Below, piece by piece: positions 1 through 5,925 of a stretch of 5,925 nt of DNA. Both the position numbers and the translations under genes were made by a program. The stretch comes from a bacterium (GTDB lineage Bacteria; JAMCPX01). Position 1 is the first letter of the stretch, and the number at the start of each line of letters is the position of its first letter. Location: positions 1 through 5,925 of the forward strand of contig JAJYYW010000060.1 in NCBI GenBank assembly GCA_021800575.1, given 5' to 3'. A model generated the notes under the pieces. It was not told where the DNA came from and made no database searches. It saw nothing but the letters and a program-made list of their open reading frames with translations.

Positions 1-2243
1 GGAAAGCGGCGATCCAGTCCTACGAGGCCGTGCTGGCCCTCGATAACAGCAACAGCGACATCCTGCTCAAAGCAGCACGGCTCGCGGTATCGGAACAGCT
101 CGCCGACAAGGCCGTCGTGTTCTATAAGCAGGCTGCCCGGCTCACCGATCTGCCCGATGAAAGCAAAGCAGAGATAAACTTCGAGTATGGAAACCTGCTC
201 AAAGACAAGGGATCCCAGAATGAGGCTTACCATGCATACAAGGCTGCACACACGCTCAATCCTTCCAGTATCGATTACCGCCTCGCGTACGGGGAATCAG
301 CGTACGCGAATGGATTGTATAAAGAGGCATATGATACGCTCAAAAACATCACCTACGCCCATGAAAACGAATTGCTGCCCGGGCAGCTCCTCCCTCTTTA
401 CAAAACGCTGTCCGATACAGCCAAGCGGCTCGGCGACATTCAGCAGGCGGTCGAGTACCTTATCAGGGCTGTCGATATCGACGGTAAGGATATCGGGAGC
501 CTTATAACCCTCGATGAGCTGACATCCACGCTGGGAAATTATGAACTCGAAATCGAGGTGCTCACCAAATTATCGAAAATAACGGAAAAGCCCTCCGACC
601 GGGCACAGGTATTGATCAAGATTGCGAAGTTGAAGCACGATAAGACCTACGATCTGAACGGGGCCGTTCCCCTCCTGCGGGAAGCCATGGCCATCCTGCC
701 GGAGAACATCCAGATATACAACGAGCTGATCCAGATATACCGTGAACAGTCCAACGTTGACAATGAAATAGAGATACTGCTGAAACTCCTGAGCATCGAG
801 AAAAACAGCCGTAATTTTGTGACCGCGGCCATGCGACTGGGTGACGTCTACATCGAATTCAAGAACGACATGGACACTGCAAAGAAATATTATCTCGAGG
901 CACTGAAAAAAGAACCTTCATCCATTCCCGTTATCAGGGGATTGGGAAAGATATTCGAACTGCAGGACAACCTCGCCGGTAAAGCGGAGTTGTACCAGAA
1001 ATTTGTCAAGGTACTGTTGCCCAAGGAACCCAAGGAAGTCCTCCCGCTCGTCCGTGAGCTCGGAGAACTATACGCCGTAAAGATCAACAATCCCGAACTC
1101 GCCATCCAGCAATATCAGACCATACTGAATGTCGACCCATCCGATATCAACGCCCACAGTGCGCTCGCAGAGCTGCTCTCGAGGAACAAAGCCATGACAA
1201 CGGATGCCGTCAGGGAATACGGAATCGTCTTGAAATATGATCCGGTCAACATGTCCGCCATACGGTTTCTCGCAAAATATTATGAACAAAAAAAAGACTA
1301 CGACAGGGTATTTGTCTATTGGAGCACCCTGAAACTGCTCGGTGAAGAAAAGGACCTGGAACGGATATTCGTCGAGGCAAACAAAGGCAAACAGCCCCAG
1401 CTGCCCAAGCTCCCGGTTACGGACGATCTCTTTGTTTCCCATATCACCCATATCAAAACCAGGGGTCCTCTGAAAGACATCCTTAACGTATTCCCGGATT
1501 ACGGCGGAAGCCTGTTCAAACCGGATATCAAGTTGTACGGTGTCGGAAAACAGGATCGTGTCACGGCAAAATCACCCGCATGGCACGAGTACGGTCCTCT
1601 GGTGCAGGCCCTTGGCATAAAAGACCTTGATGTTTATCAGACCACAAACGGGAACTTCAAACCGGCCATTGAAAACACGGACCCTCCCTCCCTGATCGTC
1701 CATGGGCCTTCGTTGTCAGGTTTCACACCGAAAGAACGGTCGTTCATTCTCGCGGAGTACCTGACGTCACTGCGTGCCGGTTTCGTATTGCCCGGCAAAC
1801 TCGGAAAGCAAAAATTTACATTATTCATCGATGCCCTGGTCAAAGTGCTCAATCCATCGGCAACAACCCCTGATGATAAAAACCCGAATCTTCAGGCGGT
1901 GATCGGCGCTCTGTCGACAATGCTGACGAAAAAGCAGCGTGCCGCGCTGGATGAACCGGTCAAAAAATATCTGAAGATGCCGGCCCAGTACATCGATGAA
2001 TGGTTCAAAGGGATCGAGATGACCGGCGTCAGGACCGCGATCTTCCTGACCGGGGATCCGGAACCAATCTTTTCAGCGCTGATCAAGTGGCATATCGGGG
2101 ACACCGCTCTTCTTTCGAACAAGGAAAAGAGAAAGGATATTTTCATGACATCCGAACTCATGCAGGACGCACTGCAATTTTACCTGTCCGACGGACACTT
2201 CCTTCTGAGAAATAAACTGGGGATGTCCATCCTGTCCGTATAA
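1..2243 (+). CDS. Large tetratricopeptide-repeat protein with an unassigned C-terminal domain (5' end outside window)
   Basis: The frame is open from the first full codon at position 3. A GTG at 30 lies inside a TPR helix (the motif AIQSYEAVLALD spans it), so the true start is upstream and 746 C-terminal residues are visible. TPR helix-B signatures recur to about nt 1400, for example NEAYHAYKAAHTLNP, IQQAVEYLIRAVDI, LNGAVPLLREAMAILPEN, MDTAKKYYLEALKKEPSS and PELAIQQYQTILNVDPSD. About 270 non-TPR residues follow (nt 1430-2240), forming a globular-looking domain I cannot name with confidence. It recalls C-terminal domains of big myxobacterial TPR proteins. TPR arrays bind protein partners, so a scaffold role is likely, but no specific function is shown. 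No signal peptide or membrane segment is seen in the visible part. The stop is 1 bp before a GT9 gene, which suggests a shared operon and a link to surface glycan assembly (inference). Confidence 0.88.
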   Translation, partial: KAAIQSYEAVLALDNSNSDILLKAARLAVSEQLADKAVVFYKQAARLTDLPDESKAEINFEYGNLLKDKGSQNEAYHAYKAAHTLNPSSIDYRLAYGESAYANGLYKEAYDTLKNITYAHENELLPGQLLPLYKTLSDTAKRLGDIQQAVEYLIRAVDIDGKDIGSLITLDELTSTLGNYELEIEVLTKLSKITEKPSDRAQVLIKIAKLKHDKTYDLNGAVPLLREAMAILPENIQIYNELIQIYREQSNVDNEIEILLKLLSIEKNSRNFVTAAMRLGDVYIEFKNDMDTAKKYYLEALKKEPSSIPVIRGLGKIFELQDNLAGKAELYQKFVKVLLPKEPKEVLPLVRELGELYAVKINNPELAIQQYQTILNVDPSDINAHSALAELLSRNKAMTTDAVREYGIVLKYDPVNMSAIRFLAKYYEQKKDYDRVFVYWSTLKLLGEEKDLERIFVEANKGKQPQLPKLPVTDDLFVSHITHIKTRGPLKDILNVFPDYGGSLFKPDIKLYGVGKQDRVTAKSPAWHEYGPLVQALGIKDLDVYQTTNGNFKPAIENTDPPSLIVHGPSLSGFTPKERSFILAEYLTSLRAGFVLPGKLGKQKFTLFIDALVKVLNPSATTPDDKNPNLQAVIGALSTMLTKKQRAALDEPVKKYLKMPAQYIDEWFKGIEMTGVRTAIFLTGDPEPIFSALIKWHIGDTALLSNKEKRKDIFMTSELMQDALQFYLSDGHFLLRNKLGMSILSV

Positions 2244-2244
2244 T

Positions 2245-3291
2245 ATGGATCGCTTCCTCATCATCCGGTTCGGTTCCATCGGCAATACGCTCGTGAGTAT
2301 CCCGGCTGTCCGGGCGCTGCGCAAAGCCTATCCGTCGTCGTTCATCGCCATGATCGTTTCACCCGGTATTGACGATCTCCTCAGGGACATTCCGTGGATC
2401 GATGAACGGATCGTGTACGACATGCACGGTGTCCACCAAAACCTGATCTCGTACCTCGGTTTTATCCGTGACCTGAGAAAACGGCACTTCGACACTGTTC
2501 TGGTGGTCAAACGTTTTCTCCGGAGCGAGATCATCGCCTGGCTTTCCGGGGCGCGGAGGAGGATCGGGTTTCAAACCGGAGGAAAACCTCTTTTGCTGAC
2601 CGACAGCGTGCCCTACATCGAAGGGACCAACATCGTCGCATTGAACATGTCCCTGCTGGCACCGCTCGGGATACAGGACACAGATCTGTCCCTGGACCTG
2701 GGTCCCGGCAGCTGCAAGGACGATCCTGTGATGCAGCGAATCAGGACACTGAAAGAAACCTCCCCCGCCGGCTACGTTGTGCTTCATCCCGGGGGAATCA
2801 GCGTGAAAGGTATGGGCCTGAGCACCGAACGTTACGCCGGTATCATCGAACGGCTCACCCGACAGTACCGCATGTCCTGCTGCATCATCGGTGACAAGAC
2901 CGATGCCGCGCGGATTGCGTCGTTCGCCGAGCTCCCGAAGAACAACGCACGCGTCACCACTGCCATCGGCCTCCCTCTCCACGAGATCGCCTGCCTTCTG
3001 CGGCATGCCGCTCTGTTTATCGGTAACGACAGCGGTCCGTGCCATATAGCGGACGCAGTCCATACCCCGGGCATTATCATCTACCCGCCCATGCACCGTC
3101 TCAGCGAACACCTCGCGAAATGGAAGCCGGCCGGCGATTATTATCTCGCCATCACCCCGCCCCGGCCATGCGACACCTGCACCAGCTATCCCTGCGATGA
3201 GGACACCATGCTCCGGTGTATCGAAGCTATTGATATTGAGCCCATTTTCCGTTATACAGAGCTCATCCTTGCAAGGGGGCATACTTTATGA
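2245..3291 (+). CDS. Glycosyltransferase family 9 (ADP-heptose:LPS heptosyltransferase-like)
   Basis: This 348-residue protein has the usual GT9 length and two-Rossmann (GT-B) layout. The N-terminal motif is RFGSIGNTL (residues 8-16), followed by IPAVRALRKAYP. The second domain begins with VVLHPGG (178-184), with Lys188 at the position of the conserved phosphate-contacting Lys of WaaC. Then come IIGD (214-217) and the donor-binding signature GNDSGPCHIADA (260-271). The tail carries Cys309, 312, 317 and 325, the Cys-rich C-terminus common in the family. GT9 enzymes move heptose from ADP-heptose onto lipid A-Kdo or inner core on the cytoplasmic side of the inner membrane; the acceptor here cannot be read from sequence. 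Asn14 replaces the Asp that acts as general base in E. coli WaaC (Asp13). The ATG lies 1 bp after the TPR-gene TAA with no clear Shine-Dalgarno, so coupling is likely. No in-frame start lies just upstream. A neighbouring heptose kinase supports the heptose assignment. Confidence 0.9.
   Translation: MDRFLIIRFGSIGNTLVSIPAVRALRKAYPSSFIAMIVSPGIDDLLRDIPWIDERIVYDMHGVHQNLISYLGFIRDLRKRHFDTVLVVKRFLRSEIIAWLSGARRRIGFQTGGKPLLLTDSVPYIEGTNIVALNMSLLAPLGIQDTDLSLDLGPGSCKDDPVMQRIRTLKETSPAGYVVLHPGGISVKGMGLSTERYAGIIERLTRQYRMSCCIIGDKTDAARIASFAELPKNNARVTTAIGLPLHEIACLLRHAALFIGNDSGPCHIADAVHTPGIIIYPPMHRLSEHLAKWKPAGDYYLAITPPRPCDTCTSYPCDEDTMLRCIEAIDIEPIFRYTELILARGHTL
3273..3279 (+). promoter_or_regulatory. Ribosome binding site of rfaE1
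   Basis: AAGGGGG lies 8 nt before the ATG at 3288, inside the last codons of the GT9 gene. It is the clearest Shine-Dalgarno in the operon. It fixes the start at 3288 and hence the 4-bp ATGA overlap with the upstream stop codon. Confidence 0.7.
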
Positions 3292-4286
3292 ATGATACTG
3301 AGCGGTTGTTGAACCTGATTCATACGTTTAAACGGGGAAAAGTCCTCGTGATCGGCGATATCATGATTGACGAGTTCGTCTGGGGGAAGGTATCCCGCAT
3401 CTCACCGGAGGCGCCGGTACCCGTGGTCGAGGTCACCCGTGAGGACGTCATGCTCGGGGGTGCTGCAAATGTGCTCAAAAACATACATGCACTTGGCGGA
3501 CAGGCATTTCTCCTCGGTGTTATCGGGAGCGATTACAACGGAGAACGTTTCATGGAATTGCTCAAGGAAGGCGGCTACGATACGGACAACATCGTCGTGG
3601 ACGAGGCACGGCATACCTCGATCAAGACCAGGGTTGTTGCACAACACCAGCAGGTTGTCAGGTTCGACCGCGAGTCGAAAGACGACCTTTCAAAAAAATC
3701 GTATGCAAAGGTCAAGGACATGCTCGCATCCCTGCTGCCCCAGTGCAACGCCGTCATCGTGTCAGACTACGGCAAAGGGCTGATCAGCAAAGGCCTCATT
3801 TCAACGATCCTCGGATTCAAAAAAAAGAACGGGCTGATCGTGTCCGTTGATCCAAAGATACGGAATTTCAGATACTACAAGGGTGTGAGCGTCATCACCC
3901 CGAACCAGAAAGAAGCTGAAGAGGCGTGCGGTTTTGAAATAAACTCCACGAAAACCCTCATCAAGGCCGGCATGCTCCTCCTGAAAAAATATACGACGGA
4001 TGCGCTCTTGATAACACGGGGAGAGTACGGCATGAGCCTGTTTCAAAAGGACGGAACCGTACGCCATATACCGACCATTGCAAAAGAGGTTTACGATGTG
4101 ACCGGCGCCGGCGATACGGTCATTGCCACACTGTCGCTCGCCCTTGCGGTCCGGGCGCCGTGGATAGATGCCTGTATACTGTCTAATCATGCGGCGGGGA
4201 TTGTTGTCGGCAAACTTGGTACAGCGACGGCATCTGCACAAGAGCTCGAGTCTTCGATCAGAAATCCAAAGAACGCAGGCTTATAG
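3288..4286 (+). CDS. rfaE1: D-glycero-beta-D-manno-heptose-7-phosphate kinase (RfaE domain I, PfkB family)
   Basis: The predicted enzyme phosphorylates heptose 7-phosphate at C1 to the 1,7-bisphosphate in cytosolic ADP-heptose synthesis. The 332-residue protein matches RfaE/HldE domain I throughout. It has GDIMIDEFVWGKVSRISPEAP (from residue 23), the PfkB Gly-rich stretch LGGAANVLKNIHALGG (57-71), VRFDRE (124-129) and SDYGKG (159-164). It also has VDPK (187-190), ITPNQKEAE (203-211), the ATP/catalytic motif DVTGAGDT (270-277, base Asp276) and the RfaE-typical VVGKLGTATAS (306-316). The C-terminal nucleotidyltransferase half of the bifunctional E. coli HldE is absent, so a separate HldC/RfaE2 is expected elsewhere. 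The gene overlaps the GT9 stop by ATGA and has a good RBS. Its end overlaps a convergent regulator gene by 6 bp. HldA-type (GDP-heptose) versus HldE-type stereochemistry cannot be decided from sequence alone. Confidence 0.95.
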   Translation: MNDTERLLNLIHTFKRGKVLVIGDIMIDEFVWGKVSRISPEAPVPVVEVTREDVMLGGAANVLKNIHALGGQAFLLGVIGSDYNGERFMELLKEGGYDTDNIVVDEARHTSIKTRVVAQHQQVVRFDRESKDDLSKKSYAKVKDMLASLLPQCNAVIVSDYGKGLISKGLISTILGFKKKNGLIVSVDPKIRNFRYYKGVSVITPNQKEAEEACGFEINSTKTLIKAGMLLLKKYTTDALLITRGEYGMSLFQKDGTVRHIPTIAKEVYDVTGAGDTVIATLSLALAVRAPWIDACILSNHAAGIVVGKLGTATASAQELESSIRNPKNAGL

Positions 4287-4856
4287 AAGACGGTATTTTC
4301 TGATTTTGTAATAGAACGTTCTTCGGGACACCCCGAGAAGCCTGATGGCTTCCGATCTGTTCTGCGTCTGGTTGAGCGTTTGCTGAATAAAGGTCTTTTC
4401 GATGGTATTCAGAACATCTTTCAGTGTTCCTGTTTTCGCACCTGCATACCTGCCGCCCCGACTCTCCCGATTGAGCAGAACGTTTTCCTGGACGGCATTG
4501 GTTTCATAGAACAGAGTGTCGGTCAGGCCGTCGCGCAGAATAACCACGATACCACCGGCGTAGGCAGAACTATCACCCATGATAGAGACATGCATAACCT
4601 GCACATGGTTATGTTTCAACACTGAAATTCCATTTTCTTGCCATTGTGCTATTTTAAACTTGGCATGGTATCCGTTCAGCTTCAGAATCGTATGGATATC
4701 AAGATCATCGACGGCTCCATGCATTGCAATGATGACCTGCCGTAACGGTGCGTTGATTTCACGTACTTTTTCTTTTGCATCAACTAAAAACGCAGGATGA
4801 CGCAGACTCCTTAATAAGAGTGAATAGTTCTTAAATAAATTTTGATCAGTATTCAT
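4281..4856 (-). CDS. PAS-like domain plus Fis-type HTH transcriptional regulator, no AAA+ domain
   Basis: The protein has 191 residues. Residues about 11-110 look like a PAS fold: LLRSLRHPAFLVDAKEKVREIN near the start and GGIVVILRDGL at the end, matching the usual PAS opening and closing strands. After a linker, residues about 144-191 are a Fis-family (HTH_8) DNA-binding domain: TLKDVLNTIEKTFIQQTL, then NRSEAIRLLGVSRRTFYYKI with the recognition helix at about 176-188. This is the architecture of NtrC-type activators without the central sigma54-interacting ATPase, so it probably acts as a DNA-binding sensor/repressor or a sigma70-type regulator. The ATG at 4856 is the only plausible start, since an in-frame stop lies five codons upstream. 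No good Shine-Dalgarno is seen. It is divergent from the enoyl-CoA hydratase gene, its likely target (inference). The PAS ligand is unknown. Confidence 0.88.
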   Translation of the reverse strand: MNTDQNLFKNYSLLLRSLRHPAFLVDAKEKVREINAPLRQVIIAMHGAVDDLDIHTILKLNGYHAKFKIAQWQENGISVLKHNHVQVMHVSIMGDSSAYAGGIVVILRDGLTDTLFYETNAVQENVLLNRESRGGRYAGAKTGTLKDVLNTIEKTFIQQTLNQTQNRSEAIRLLGVSRRTFYYKIRKYRLL

Positions 4857-4898
4857 AAGGGCGACTTTTTATTGTCATTATTCTTATAACCGAAAAAA

Positions 4899-4927
4899 AT
4901 TATATATAAAAAGTATCGTCCTGTTGA
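4899..4927 (-). promoter_or_regulatory. Predicted sigma70-type promoter for the PAS/Fis regulator gene
   Basis: Read on the minus strand, a perfect TATAAT (4904-4899) is preceded at 17 bp by TCAACA (4927-4922), which matches TTGACA at 4 of 6. Transcription would start near 4892, giving a leader of about 36 nt. An alternative on the same strand is TTGAAT (4954-4949), a 16-bp spacer and TATATT (4932-4927). Both overlap the inverted repeat at 4922-4956. No sigma54 -24/-12 pair (GG-N10-GC) was found around here. Confidence 0.5.
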
Positions 4928-4956
4928 ATATACAGCATCGGAAAAATAATTCAACA
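4922..4956. repeat. Inverted repeat TGTTGAAT-N19-ATTCAACA, possible operator
   Basis: Perfect 8-bp arms lie at 4922-4929 and 4949-4956, separated by 19 bp. The arms cover the -35 of the first candidate regulator promoter and both boxes of the alternative one. A dimeric HTH protein could bind the two half-sites, so autoregulation is plausible. An 8-bp repeat with this spacing could also occur by chance in AT-rich DNA. Confidence 0.4.
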
Positions 4957-5070
4957 AAATTAAACATCCCTGCACCGTTTCACTGGTATGCGGCGTGATC
5001 GCAATGCCCCCCAGCGCATGAACCACAGGACAGACTCACATCAGCCACGGCGTACCATACAACATATAAA

Positions 5071-5083
5071 TTTTCATTGAAAA
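5071..5083. repeat. 13-bp palindrome TTTTCA-T-TGAAAA, possible operator
   Basis: Perfect 6-bp arms flank a single central T. The right half overlaps the -35 box (TTGAAA, 5077-5082) of the predicted enoyl-CoA hydratase promoter, a position suited to repression or to activator contact at -35. No second copy was noticed in the window. Confidence 0.4.
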
Positions 5084-5105
5084 ATAGTATTGAGCCGGTT
5101 ATAGT
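5077..5105 (+). promoter_or_regulatory. Predicted sigma70 promoter giving a leaderless mRNA
   Basis: TTGAAA (5077-5082, 5 of 6 to consensus), an exact 17-bp spacer and TATAGT (5100-5105, 5 of 6). The expected transcription start, about 7 nt after the -10, falls at 5112, the A of the ATG of the enoyl-CoA hydratase gene. No Shine-Dalgarno lies between 5091 and 5111, which agrees with leaderless translation. Confidence 0.65.
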
Positions 5106-5111
5106 GCTGTC

Positions 5112-5894
5112 ATGAATCAATTTATTCTCCAGGAAGACACGGAAAATATCCACATCATAAAGATCAACCGAGCACCGAACAATTTTATTAAATTGCCGGT
5201 CCTTGAAGAGCTGGGAAACGTTCTTGAAACCATGGGTTCATACCCTGTCTGCGAAGGACTCATCCTGACCAGCGCCCTCGATAACATCTTTGTTTCAGGA
5301 CACGAGATCGCCGATCTCGGTGAAGAACACAACGATCGCAAACTCAGAAAGTATACCCGCCTGATTGCAGAGGTATTGCTTTCCATCCAGAGATTGCATA
5401 TTCCCACCCTCACGCTGATCAACGGGCATTGCGTCGGTTTCGGACTCGAACTCGCACTATGTACGGATTTCCGCATTGCCTGCGACGAGGATATCACGAT
5501 CGGCTTTCCGGATATCAGGCTCGGCACATTCCCGCCCTTTGGCGGTATTTACAGGCTCGTGCAGCTCATCGGTGAGACACGGGCCAAAGAACTGCTGCTC
5601 AAAGGCAGGCTTTTAAAGCCGCAGGCAGCGGTGGACTGGGGGTTGATCGATGGTGCCTTTGGCAGGGAAACGATCATGGATGACGCCCGGAAGATGCTCA
5701 AGGGGATTTCCCGGCATGCTTCCCTGGCGATGACTGCAATCAAACGTTCCATCGTGGACTCAACGCTCAAAGACTTTCTGTCTGTCGTCCAGGAGGACCT
5801 TGATGATTACGCGACCATACTCCACTCGCATGATTATGCTGAAGGCAAAAAAGCCATCGAGGAAAACCGCTCCCCTGTTTTCCGGCAGAAATAA
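5112..5894 (+). CDS. Enoyl-CoA hydratase/isomerase family protein
   Basis: The 260-residue protein has full crotonase length. Crotonase enzymes act on acyl-CoA thioesters in the cytoplasm, as hydratases, isomerases or hydrolases. The oxyanion-hole regions are FVSGHEI (60-66, in place of the usual F-x-AGADI) and INGHCVGFGLELALCTDFRIA (from 103). Glu113 in GLELA matches catalytic Glu144 of rat mitochondrial hydratase. The second catalytic Glu (Glu164 in rat, in the motif QPE) is Asp134 here, in GFPDIRLG, so the exact reaction is uncertain. FPPFGGIYRLVQLIG (140-154) and the tail HDYAEGKKAIEENRSPVF (240-257) are typical of the family, so the C-terminus is intact. The start is secure: an in-frame TGA lies at 5091 and there is no other start codon before 5112. 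It stands alone after a divergent PAS/Fis regulator and may be part of fatty- or aromatic-acid catabolism; no partner gene is visible. Confidence 0.93.
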   Translation: MNQFILQEDTENIHIIKINRAPNNFIKLPVLEELGNVLETMGSYPVCEGLILTSALDNIFVSGHEIADLGEEHNDRKLRKYTRLIAEVLLSIQRLHIPTLTLINGHCVGFGLELALCTDFRIACDEDITIGFPDIRLGTFPPFGGIYRLVQLIGETRAKELLLKGRLLKPQAAVDWGLIDGAFGRETIMDDARKMLKGISRHASLAMTAIKRSIVDSTLKDFLSVVQEDLDDYATILHSHDYAEGKKAIEENRSPVFRQK

Positions 5895-5925
5895 CGGACA
5901 GACCCAACACTTTCCCTGTATTTTT

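Noticed and set aside
2359..3282. A 307-codon open frame on the minus strand opposite the GT9 gene
   Set aside because: It covers a gene with full GT9 motifs, its translation shows no recognisable domain or normal hydrophobic pattern, and long antisense frames are common in GC-rich genes.
4319..4352. Two overlapping hairpins (TTCT-bulge-CGGG/CCCGAGAA and GAAGCC-TGAT-GGCTTC) just past rfaE1
   Set aside because: They lie inside the HTH coding sequence and neither strand has a T-run after them, so they do not look like an intrinsic terminator.
4846..4878. A 10-codon minus-strand frame (MTIKSRPYEY) overlapping the start of the regulator
   Set aside because: It could be an uORF, but it has no convincing ribosome binding site and such short frames are expected by chance.
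4980..5005. Possible sigma54 promoter around TGGTATGCGGCG
   Set aside because: The GG-to-GC spacing is 14 rather than 10 bp, so it does not fit the -24/-12 consensus.
4988..5080. A 30-codon plus-strand frame (MRRDRNAPQR...) in the control region
   Set aside because: It has no Shine-Dalgarno, an unusual Arg/His-rich composition, and its end runs into the palindrome and -35 box; most likely chance.
5895..5925. Possible terminator after the enoyl-CoA hydratase gene (T-run at the window end)
   Set aside because: Only a 4-bp ACAG/CTGT stem precedes the T-run and the window ends there; too weak to call.

Overview
The window looks like chromosomal DNA of a Gram-negative bacterium. Two adjacent genes belong to heptose/LPS-type glycan assembly: a GT9 heptosyltransferase-family enzyme and a RfaE-domain-I heptose-7-phosphate kinase. 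Moderately GC-rich coding DNA, a large TPR protein with a C-terminal domain that recalls myxobacterial/deltaproteobacterial proteins, and a Fis-type regulator would fit a Thermodesulfobacteriota/Myxococcota-like lineage. That placement is an inference with low confidence, because there is no rRNA or marker gene to fix it.

Positions 1-4286 (+ strand) form a tightly packed operon. The order is a large TPR protein whose 5' end lies outside the window, a GT9 glycosyltransferase starting 1 bp after the TPR stop, and rfaE1 overlapping the GT9 stop by 4 bp (ATGA). The packing implies co-transcription and probably translational coupling. The likely theme is making an activated heptose precursor and transferring it to a surface glycan, with the TPR protein as a possible scaffold. 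The other ADP-heptose genes (gmhA, gmhB, hldC, hldD) are not in the window.

Positions 4281-4856 (- strand) encode a compact PAS-like plus Fis-type HTH regulator with no AAA+ domain. It converges on rfaE1, and the two stop regions overlap by 6 bp, so no intergenic terminator separates them.

Positions 4857-5111 are a divergent control region, AT-rich near the regulator. It holds a sigma70-like promoter for the regulator, an 8-bp inverted repeat lying across that promoter, a near-consensus sigma70 promoter for the next gene, and a 13-bp palindrome on that promoter's -35 box. The second promoter would start transcription at about the A of the ATG, so the mRNA is predicted to be leaderless.

Positions 5112-5894 (+ strand) encode a complete enoyl-CoA hydratase/isomerase-family protein. 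It keeps the first catalytic Glu, but the second is replaced by Asp. The divergent layout suggests that the PAS/Fis regulator controls it. The last 31 bases hold nothing I can assign.

Most of the window is ordinary. The best leads are the leaderless, operator-like promoter architecture with its stand-alone PAS-Fis regulator, and the unassigned C-terminal domain of the TPR protein.
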